DNA of 64,000 bases from Paenibacillus macerans (lineage in GTDB: Bacteria; Bacillota; Bacilli; Paenibacillales; Paenibacillaceae), in the NCBI RefSeq assembly GCF_900454495.1, contig NZ_UGSI01000001.1:2790001-2854000 (forward strand). The letters are read 5' to 3'. This document shows positions 57,278 through 64,000 of this stretch, one piece after another (position 1 is the stretch's first letter; each line of letters opens with the position of its first letter). The notes beneath the pieces are model-generated. The model searched no databases, was not told the DNA's origin, and saw nothing but the letters and a program-made list of their open reading frames with translations. The position numbers were made by a program, and so were the translations under genes.

Positions 57278-58219
57278 TCAACCTTTCACGACCGCAATTA
57301 TGCTTCTGACGGAGGCGGCGGATTGGTCGAGCGCGGCTTTTTCCTCGGCTGTCAAGGCAAGCTCGAACACCTTTTCGATGCCGCCCCCGCCAAGAACGAC
57401 CGGCACGCCCATGAACAAATTGTCGTAGCCGTATTCGCCTTCAAGCAAGGCGATCACCGGCAATATCCGCTTCTTGTCCTTGAGAATCGCTTCGGTCATC
57501 CGCACCAGCGACGCCGCAGGTGCATAATAAGCGCTGCCGTTGCCAAGCAGGCTGACGATTTCGCCGCCACCGGCGCGCGTCCGCTGTACGATCGCTTCGA
57601 TGCGGTCCGGCGGGAGCAGTGTGTCGATAGGAATCCCGCCGACGCTGGAATAGCGCACGAGCGGGACCATGTCGTCGCCATGGCCGCCAAGCACAAAACC
57701 GCGCACATCTTCCACGGAAACGTTCAGCTCTGCGGCGATAAACGTGCAGTACCGGGCCGTATCGAGGACACCGGACTGGCCGATGACGCGGTTTTTCGGA
57801 AAACCGAGCGTTTGGTAAGCCACGTAAGTCATCGCGTCCACCGGGTTGCTGAGGATAATGACCGTGGCATCCGGGCAGTAATTCTTCACGTTTTCGCATA
57901 CAGAGCGGACGATGGTCGCGTTCGTGTTGACGAGATCGTCCCGGCTCATCCCGGGTTTACGGGCGATCCCCGCCGTAATGATAACGATGTCGGAGCCGGC
58001 CGCATCCTTGTAGGAGGAAGTGCCGACGATCCGGCTGTCGACCCCTTGAACCGGGCCGGCCTCGAGCATATCAAGCGCTTTGCCCTTCGTTGGGCTTTCC
58101 AACTGCGGAATGTCAACCAGCACAACGTCCCCAAGTTCCTTTTGCGCGAGCATAAACGCCGTGGTTGCGCCGGTAAAACCGGCGCCGACAACGGTTATCT
58201 TTTTGCGTTGGATAGCCAT
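57278..58219 (-). CDS. mdh: Malate dehydrogenase
   Basis: 313 residues, LDH-like type. NAD-binding GAGFTGATTA, the arginines of the mobile loop in ARKPGMSRDDLV, the NPVD motif and the catalytic histidine in VLGGHGDDMVPL. It oxidises malate to oxaloacetate. Third gene of citZ-icd-mdh, 12 nt after icd with GGGAGG before the ATG. Confidence 0.97.
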   Translation of the reverse strand: MAIQRKKITVVGAGFTGATTAFMLAQKELGDVVLVDIPQLESPTKGKALDMLEAGPVQGVDSRIVGTSSYKDAAGSDIVIITAGIARKPGMSRDDLVNTNATIVRSVCENVKNYCPDATVIILSNPVDAMTYVAYQTLGFPKNRVIGQSGVLDTARYCTFIAAELNVSVEDVRGFVLGGHGDDMVPLVRYSSVGGIPIDTLLPPDRIEAIVQRTRAGGGEIVSLLGNGSAYYAPAASLVRMTEAILKDKKRILPVIALLEGEYGYDNLFMGVPVVLGGGGIEKVFELALTAEEKAALDQSAASVRSIIAVVKG

Positions 58220-58231
58220 GCGGGGGCCTCC

Positions 58232-59527
58232 CTACATGTTTTTGATCACTTCATCGGCAAACTCGGAGCATTTCACCTCTTTGGCGCCATCCATCAGGCG
58301 GGCGAAGTCATAGGTTACCGTCTTATTGTTAATCGAAGTTTCCAGTCCTTTGTAAATGAGGTCAGCCGCTTCCTGCCATCCGAGATGCTCAAGCATCATG
58401 ACGCCGGACAAAATGACGGAGCCCGGGTTCACGACGTCCAGATCGGCGTATTTCGGCGCCGTGCCGTGCGTCGCTTCAAAGATCGCATGCCCGGTAACGT
58501 AGTTGATGTTCGCCCCCGGCGCGATCCCGATGCCGCCCACTTGCGCAGCCAAAGCGTCGGACAAGTAATCGCCGTTCAGGTTCAGCGTGGCGATGACGTC
58601 AAAGTCGGTCGGGCGCGTCAGCACCTGCTGCAGCGCGATGTCGGCAATGGCGTCCTTCACGATGATTTTGCCGGCTTCCTGGGCGGCCTTTTGCGCTTGA
58701 TTCGCCGCTTCCGTACCCGACTGCTCCTTAATCCGGTCATATTCGGCCCAGGTGAACACTTTGTCGCCGAATTCCGCTTCAGCCACTTCGTAACCCCAGT
58801 TTTTGAACGCGCCTTCGGTGAATTTCATGATATTGCCTTTATGCACCAGCGTAACGCTCTTGCGGCCATGCTTGATCGCATATTCCACGGCGGCGCGGAC
58901 AAGGCGCTTCGAGCCTTCCTCGGAAACCGGCTTGATGCCGATGCCGGACGTTTCCGGGAAGCGAATTTTTTTCACGCCCATTTCGTTTTGCAGGAACGCA
59001 AGCACTTTCTTGACTTCCTCGGAGCCTTCCTTGTATTCGATTCCCGCATAAATATCTTCCGTGTTCTCCCGGAAAATCACCATATCCACCAGCTCCGGAT
59101 GCTTCACCGGGGAAGGCACCCCTTCAAAATAGCGGACAGGGCGCAAGCAGACGTACAGGTCCAGCTCCTGGCGGAGCGCCACGTTCAGCGAGCGGATGCC
59201 GCCGCCGATCGGCGTCGTCAGCGGTCCCTTGATGGCCACAATATACTCGCGGATCGCGGTCAGCGTGTCAGCCGGCAGCCACTCTCCGTAGGCATTGAAG
59301 GCCTTTTCCCCGGCAAAAACCTCGTACCAGGCGATTTTCTTGTCGCCGCCGTAAGCTTTCTCCACGGCGGCGTCCAATACGCGTTTGGATGCTTTCCAGA
59401 TATCGCGGCCGGTGCCGTCGCCCTCGATAAACGGAACGATCGGGTGGTTCGGCACCTGCAGCTTCCCGTCTTGAATCGTAATTTTTTCACCTTCGGTAGG
59501 GAGATCAAACTTTTCCAGCTTCAACAT
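58232..59527 (-). CDS. icd: Isocitrate dehydrogenase (NADP)
   Basis: 431 residues. Contains the isocitrate-binding loop (GGGIRSLNVALRQELDLYVC), REN(TED)IYAGIEY, the kinase-region and metal ligands, NLNGDYLSDALAAQVGGIGI and the adenine-binding ATHGTAPKYA. It makes 2-oxoglutarate and NADPH. GAGGAGG precedes the ATG. It follows citZ by 86 nt. Confidence 0.97.
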   Translation of the reverse strand: MLKLEKFDLPTEGEKITIQDGKLQVPNHPIVPFIEGDGTGRDIWKASKRVLDAAVEKAYGGDKKIAWYEVFAGEKAFNAYGEWLPADTLTAIREYIVAIKGPLTTPIGGGIRSLNVALRQELDLYVCLRPVRYFEGVPSPVKHPELVDMVIFRENTEDIYAGIEYKEGSEEVKKVLAFLQNEMGVKKIRFPETSGIGIKPVSEEGSKRLVRAAVEYAIKHGRKSVTLVHKGNIMKFTEGAFKNWGYEVAEAEFGDKVFTWAEYDRIKEQSGTEAANQAQKAAQEAGKIIVKDAIADIALQQVLTRPTDFDVIATLNLNGDYLSDALAAQVGGIGIAPGANINYVTGHAIFEATHGTAPKYADLDVVNPGSVILSGVMMLEHLGWQEAADLIYKGLETSINNKTVTYDFARLMDGAKEVKCSEFADEVIKNM

Positions 59528-59613
59528 GTTTTCGGTTTCCTCCTCGTTGATCGTTTCAACTATTCACGGTCTCCATTTTATCATAAATCGCCATGGAGCT
59601 CCCGCACTGCTGC

Positions 59614-60726
59614 TTATCTTAGTTCAATCGGTACGTAAGTCTGGTTCGTGGCCCCTACATATTCCGCGCGCGGACGGATCAGCCGGTTGTCCTCAAGCTG
59701 CTCCAAAATATGCGCAGTCCAGCCGGAGAGGCGGCTGATCGCAAAAATCGGCGTAAACAAATCGCCCGGAATGCCCAGCATCGTATAGACGGAAGCGGAA
59801 TAGAAGTCTACGTTGGGCTTCAACCCTTTTTGCCCCGTTACGAGCTGATCCACCTTGACGGAAATGTCGTACAGCGTCGAGTCGCCTTTGAGCGCGCTGA
59901 GCTGACGGGACATTTTCTGCAGATGTTTGGCCCGCGGGTCCCCGTTTTTGTAAACGCGGTGTCCGAAGCCCATAATCTTCTCCCGGTTCGCCAGCTTCCG
60001 CTGAATATAAGCTTCCGCCTGATCCAGCGTGCCGATTTCGTTCAGCATTTTCATCACCGCTTCGTTGGCCCCGCCGTGGAGCGGCCCCTTCAACGTTCCG
60101 ATCGCGGACGTCACCCCGGAGTAGATGTCCGACAGCGTTGCGATCGTTACGCGCGCGGAGAACGTGGAAGCATTGAGCTCGTGGTCCGCATGCAGCACCA
60201 GCGCCTGGTCCAGCGCCCGGACAGCGATCGGGTCGGGCTCTTCGCCGGTCAGCATGTATAAGAAATTGTGGGCGATGGAGACGCCCTTCAGCGGAGCCAG
60301 CGCTTCCTTGCCTTGGCGGATGCGGGCAAACGCGGCAACCAATGTCGGAATTTGAGCTTGCAGCTTGATCGCTTTTTTCAAATTGCTTTCGCGTGTGTTG
60401 TCGTTGGCGTTCTCATCGTACAAAGCAAGAGCCGATACGGCAGTACGAAGCACTGCCATCGTGTTGGCATCCTGCGGGTACAACTTCATCTGCGCGAGAA
60501 CCGCCTCCGGAACCGCGGCATAGTCGCTCAGCTGCCGCTGCAGCCGTTCCAGCTCGGACTTATTGGGCAGTTTGCCATTCCACAGCAAGTAAGCCGTTTC
60601 TTCAAAACTAGCGCGTTCGGCCAGATCATCGATATTAATGCCGCGATAGCAGAGCACGCCGTCATGAATGGAGCTGATCGAGGAAGTTGCCGCAACAATG
60701 CCTTCCAGGCCTTTCGTAGCTGTCAT
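59614..60726 (-). CDS. citZ: Citrate synthase
   Basis: 370 residues from the ATG at 60726 (AAAGGAGAG upstream; the frame opens at 60783). Substrate motifs GILCYRGINIDDLAE-type (GVLCYRGINIDDLA), HADHELNASTFSARV, LHGGANEAVMKML, MGFGHRVYKNGDPRA and DFYSASVY with the catalytic His and Asp. It condenses acetyl-CoA and oxaloacetate at the TCA entry. First gene of the operon. Confidence 0.97.
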   Translation of the reverse strand: MTATKGLEGIVAATSSISSIHDGVLCYRGINIDDLAERASFEETAYLLWNGKLPNKSELERLQRQLSDYAAVPEAVLAQMKLYPQDANTMAVLRTAVSALALYDENANDNTRESNLKKAIKLQAQIPTLVAAFARIRQGKEALAPLKGVSIAHNFLYMLTGEEPDPIAVRALDQALVLHADHELNASTFSARVTIATLSDIYSGVTSAIGTLKGPLHGGANEAVMKMLNEIGTLDQAEAYIQRKLANREKIMGFGHRVYKNGDPRAKHLQKMSRQLSALKGDSTLYDISVKVDQLVTGQKGLKPNVDFYSASVYTMLGIPGDLFTPIFAISRLSGWTAHILEQLEDNRLIRPRAEYVGATNQTYVPIELR

Positions 60727-60768
60727 GATACATCTCTCCTTTGTTAACATTTTGTGAGCAACAAGCTG

Positions 60769-60782
60769 TGAAAACATTTTCA
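60769..60782. promoter_or_regulatory. Cre-like palindrome upstream of citZ
   Basis: TGAAAACATTTTCA differs from the ideal cre (TGAAAxCGxTTTCA) only at the central G. It lies 43-56 bp upstream of the citZ start. CcpA control of citZ is known in Bacillus; binding here is inference. The rest of the 350-bp gap to ytvI is AT-rich without other recognised features. Confidence 0.5.
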
Positions 60783-61076
60783 AATTAAAATTTTAAATTT
60801 TTATGAACTGACGCGAAAACGACCCTGAAAAAAGGAATCACGCTATAAATCCTTACTAATCCATCATACTGGATTTCTCGGAGCATGGGAACCCGCTACG
60901 GCGCAGCCCGTCAGATCAAAAATTTCTTTCACGATCATAAAGAATTTTTGTAAACGATTTCAGTTTTGCAATAAAAAATGTCACATTAATTGAAAAAAGT
61001 AGGCTCGTCATACTCCCTGCTGACCGATAATATCATAGAACTAGGACATGTATTCACGAAAAAGGAGAAATGCCGT

Positions 61077-62195
61077 TTGGATAGCGTAGTCGTCAAACGC
61101 GTATTGCGCGGAAGCTGGATTTGTGTCGTCGTTGTCGGTTCCCTCGCCGCGGTTTACTGGCTGATCCCGCTCCTGTACCCGTTTCTGATCGCCTGGTTGA
61201 TCTCCTATGCGATGAATCCGTTTGTCCTCTGGCTTCAGCAAAATATGAAGCTGCCAAGGTGGCTGGCGGTTACGGTCTCGCTGCTCGTCTATTTCGGCAG
61301 CGCCGCCATCATCCTGTCCGCGGCGTTGACGCGGCTCGTCAAGGAGCTGATCCATCTGGCCGAGTCCTTCGACGTCCGCATCGAGGAGTGGAGGCGCCTG
61401 TTTATCTCCTGGACGCAAAGCGACAGTATCCAGTCGATTCTTAATGAAATCAACCGTTTTATCGCCGACAATCCCGGCTATGAAAATACGATCCACAAAA
61501 ACATCGACAACACCGCGGAAAAGATAGGTTCCGCCGTTTCGCACCTCGTCAACAATTTTTTAAACATTGTGGTAGGTTTGATATCTTCGCTGCCGAACCT
61601 CGGCGTCATTCTCGCCGTCATACTGCTCGCGACTTTTTTTATCAGCAGCCATTGGGAGCGGGACATGCGCTTTCTGGCGCGCAGCATTCCCGCCCCGTTC
61701 CGGAGAACCGCCGGCGACATCTGGAAAGATCTGCAAAAGGCTTTATCCGGCTACTTGCGCGCCCAGTTTATCATGATCTCCATTACCGCCTTCATCGTGC
61801 TGATCGGGCTGCTGATTTTGGGGGTGGAATCGGCGTTCACTTACGCTCTGCTGATCGGGCTCGTCGACCTGCTGCCTTATTTGGGCGTAGGAACGATCAT
61901 GATCCCCTGGCTCATCTATGCCTTTGCGACCGGCGACATGACGCTCGGCATAGGCCTGTCGGTCCTGTACGGCATCATCCTGGTCGCCAGGCAGCTCATC
62001 GAACCGAAAGTGCTGGCCAGCAGCGTCGGCCTTGACCCCTTGCCCACCTTGATCGCCATGTTTGCCGGTCTGAAGCTGTTTGGCGTGCTGGGCCTGATCG
62101 TCGGGCCCGTGACCCTGGTCGTCCTCGGCGCGGCCTTCCGCGCCGGGGTGGTGCGGGACTTGCGCAATTACATCCTGCACGGAAGGTTGAGGTGA
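61077..62195 (+). CDS. ytvI: YtvI-like sporulation membrane protein (AI-2E transporter family)
   Basis: 372 residues from a TTG at 61077, with AAAGGAG 9 nt upstream; the frame opens at 60990. It has two N-terminal membrane helices, a helical soluble region (about 80-180), and a helix bundle with the AI-2E family motifs DLLPYLGVGTIMIPWLIY and EPKVLASSVGLDPLPTLIAM. YtvI is a sporulation integral membrane protein in Bacillus, also encoded near citZ. Substrate unknown. Confidence 0.88.
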   Translation: MDSVVVKRVLRGSWICVVVVGSLAAVYWLIPLLYPFLIAWLISYAMNPFVLWLQQNMKLPRWLAVTVSLLVYFGSAAIILSAALTRLVKELIHLAESFDVRIEEWRRLFISWTQSDSIQSILNEINRFIADNPGYENTIHKNIDNTAEKIGSAVSHLVNNFLNIVVGLISSLPNLGVILAVILLATFFISSHWERDMRFLARSIPAPFRRTAGDIWKDLQKALSGYLRAQFIMISITAFIVLIGLLILGVESAFTYALLIGLVDLLPYLGVGTIMIPWLIYAFATGDMTLGIGLSVLYGIILVARQLIEPKVLASSVGLDPLPTLIAMFAGLKLFGVLGLIVGPVTLVVLGAAFRAGVVRDLRNYILHGRLR

Positions 62196-62203
62196 AAAAT
62201 TCC

Positions 62204-64000
62204 CTACATTCGCTCGGGCGCCTGCAGGCCCAGGAGACGCAGCCCGTTGTACAGCGTGATTTGCACGCATTTTACCAAAGCGGCCCGGGCTTCCCGCAGC
62301 TCGCGATCATCGACAAGCACCGCACATTCACGATAAAAACGGTTGAACGCCTGGGCCAAATCGAGCAAATAACGGCTGACGATGGAAGGCTCCATTTTGT
62401 CCGCGGCCAGCTGGATCCGTTCCGGAAACTGCGATAACCGCTTTACCACCTCGTACTCCGCCGGATGCTTCAACAGCTCGGTTTTTGCGCAGCCGCAGCC
62501 GTCTCGCCCATCGCCGCGTGTATCCTGTTGTTCCATTTTACGCAGCAGGCTGCACGCTCTGACATGCGCATATTGCAGATACGGCCCTGTTTCCCCTTCA
62601 AAGCTTAGCGCTTCTTCCCAGGAGAAATGGATGTCTTTGATCCGGCTGCCGCTTAAATCGTGAAAAATGACCGCCCCGACGCCCACCTGCCTTGCCACTT
62701 CGTCCTTTTGCTCCAGATGGGGATTTTTTAGCCCGATAATCTCCCGCGCCTTCATCACCGCCTGTTCCAGCAGTTCCTCCAGTTTAACCACATTCCCCTT
62801 GCGTGTGGACAGGCCGACTCCTCCCAAATCCACCCGTCCGAACGGAACATGCACCAAATCCGCCGCCCAGGGGTACCCCATCAGCTCCACCACCTTAAAC
62901 CACTGTTTAAAATGCAAGCTTTGCGAGTAATCCGTCACATAAACCGCCTTATGAAAATCGTAGGCCTGTTTGCGGTAGAGCGCGGCCGCCACGTCGCGCG
63001 TATGATACAGCGTGCTGCCGTCCTGCTTGAGCATCAAAGCCGGGGACATAGCGAAGGCGTCCAGCTTCACCAGCCAAGCACCCCCGTCCTCTTCCAGCAG
63101 CTGCTTGTCCCGCAGCTCCCTGATCACCGAAGCGGTTTTGTCATTGTAAAAGCTTTCGCCCGTCACATAGTCAAAACGCACGTCAAGCAGCCGGTACACT
63201 TTTTCGAACTCGGTCATGCTCAAAACAACGAACTTCCGCCACAGCCGCAAAGCTTCTTCGTCGCCCTGCTCCATCTTCGCGAACCAGGCGCGCGCTTCAT
63301 CCGCCAATTCCGGCCGCTGCTCCGCCTCATCATGAAACTGAACATACAGGCGAAGCAGTTCGTCGATCGCCCCCGACGCCAGCCGTTCTTCATCCCCCCA
63401 TAAACGGTAGGCGACGATCAGCTTCCCGAATTGCGTCCCCCAGTCTCCCAGATGATTGACCCCGATCACGCGGTATCCAAGACAGGAGAAGATCCGGTAC
63501 AGCGCGCTTCCGATCACCGTCGAACGCAAATGCCCGATATGAAAAGGCTTGGCGATGTTGGGGGAGGAATAATCGATGACGATCACGCGGCCTTGGCCGA
63601 TATTTTGTTCCCCGTATTTTTCGCCGGCGGCGTCTATTTCACCGATCACTTCCCGGGCAAAAATCCCTTTGTTCCAATGGAAGTTCAAATAGCCCGAACT
63701 TGCCTCAAGGCGCGAGATCGCGGAAACGTCAGCGTGCGTGTGAAGGAGATTCGGCGCATCCGGAGCGGCCGGTTGTTTATCCGGCTGCTTCTCCAGCTGT
63801 TTTTTCGGCTGTTCCCCTGACTGTTCCCTCGACTGTTCCCCCAGCCTGCACTCCAGTTTCTGCTTCAGTTCCAGCGCGATTTCCTGCGGCGGCTTGCGAA
63901 GCTGCTTGCTCAGCTTGAAACAAGGCAAAGACAGATCCCCCATCTCCTCCTCGGGCGGATATTCCAGCATCGCCTCGATCTCTTCGGCGGCGATTCCGGC
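62204..64000 (-). CDS. argS: Arginyl-tRNA synthetase, C-terminal part (runs off window)
   Basis: 598 visible residues. Class I motifs: SSPNIAKPFHIGHLRSTVIG (HIGH), GLSTRKGNVVKLEELL (KMSKS equivalent), and a C-terminal anticodon-binding DALR domain (AQAFNRFYRECAVL, ARAALVKCVQITLYNGLRLL). Between the N-terminal Add1 domain and the catalytic core lies a Gln/Glu/Lys-rich insertion (EQSREQSGEQPKKQLEKQ and on), and a second short Asp/Gly/Cys-rich insert near RGDGRDGCGCAK. It charges tRNA-Arg. The start is outside the window; whether it is the sole argS is unknown. Confidence 0.93.
   Translation of the reverse strand, partial: AGIAAEEIEAMLEYPPEEEMGDLSLPCFKLSKQLRKPPQEIALELKQKLECRLGEQSREQSGEQPKKQLEKQPDKQPAAPDAPNLLHTHADVSAISRLEASSGYLNFHWNKGIFAREVIGEIDAAGEKYGEQNIGQGRVIVIDYSSPNIAKPFHIGHLRSTVIGSALYRIFSCLGYRVIGVNHLGDWGTQFGKLIVAYRLWGDEERLASGAIDELLRLYVQFHDEAEQRPELADEARAWFAKMEQGDEEALRLWRKFVVLSMTEFEKVYRLLDVRFDYVTGESFYNDKTASVIRELRDKQLLEEDGGAWLVKLDAFAMSPALMLKQDGSTLYHTRDVAAALYRKQAYDFHKAVYVTDYSQSLHFKQWFKVVELMGYPWAADLVHVPFGRVDLGGVGLSTRKGNVVKLEELLEQAVMKAREIIGLKNPHLEQKDEVARQVGVGAVIFHDLSGSRIKDIHFSWEEALSFEGETGPYLQYAHVRACSLLRKMEQQDTRGDGRDGCGCAKTELLKHPAEYEVVKRLSQFPERIQLAADKMEPSIVSRYLLDLAQAFNRFYRECAVLVDDRELREARAALVKCVQITLYNGLRLLGLQAPERM

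Overview
The window looks like chromosomal DNA from a spore-forming Firmicute of the Paenibacillus type. The grounds are a small acid-soluble spore protein gene, ytvI beside citZ, a PadR/HAAS pair, an SLH-domain surface protein, and a gene order (citZ-icd-mdh, phoPR-polA-mutM-coaE-nrdR) resembling that known from Bacillus. Most ribosome binding sites are strong AGGAGG types, and TTG/GTG starts are frequent. I saw no rRNA, CRISPR array, prophage or conjugative module.

Region by region. 1-5.3 kb: the end of a flavodoxin-like gene, an SDR/TetR pair with matching operator-like palindromes, a YjbR-like gene, a CE7 esterase, and a PadR regulator overlapping a SEDS membrane protein that carries a HAAS domain. 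5.3-5.7 kb: a gene-free patch of short palindromes and a 9-bp tandem repeat. 6.0-14.7 kb: a self-contained acetoin-degradation island, acoABCL followed by rpoN (sigma-54) and acoR, with a textbook -24/-12 promoter upstream of acoA. 14.7-19.3 kb: small housekeeping genes (HesB-like, DUF1232, TraX-like, murI, YtxH, YutE/HepT-like, Dabb). 19.6-19.8 kb: two tRNAs behind a consensus sigma-A promoter. 20.2-30.5 kb: a large GLUG/SLH surface protein, an orphan STAND-type ATPase with a GNAT-like segment and C-terminal HTH, a catabolite-controlled sugar ABC importer (binding protein plus two permeases, no ATPase), and a broken WYL regulator.

31.8-33.6 kb and 55.5-57.2 kb hold two diverged, oppositely oriented copies of an IS1595-like element plus shared non-coding flank. 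They bracket about 22 kb that contains pstSCAB, nrdR, an SASP gene, a lytic transglycosylase, coaE-mutM-polA, phoU-pstB, a soluble CBS-chemoreceptor, phoR/phoP, fumarase, an SDR, a glycosyltransferase, an XRE regulator and a yedE/tusA pair. Three PhoP-box-like arrays (upstream of pstS, pstB2-phoU and phoP) tie the phosphate genes into one regulon. From 57.2 kb the TCA genes mdh-icd-citZ, then ytvI and the 3' part of argS, complete the window.

The most interesting items are the STAND/GNAT-like/HTH protein, the HAAS-SEDS/PadR pair, the reversed phoR-phoP order with phoR coupled to fumarase, and the repeat families that share a 17-bp end with the IS copies. Functional statements rest on motif recognition by eye; no database search was run.
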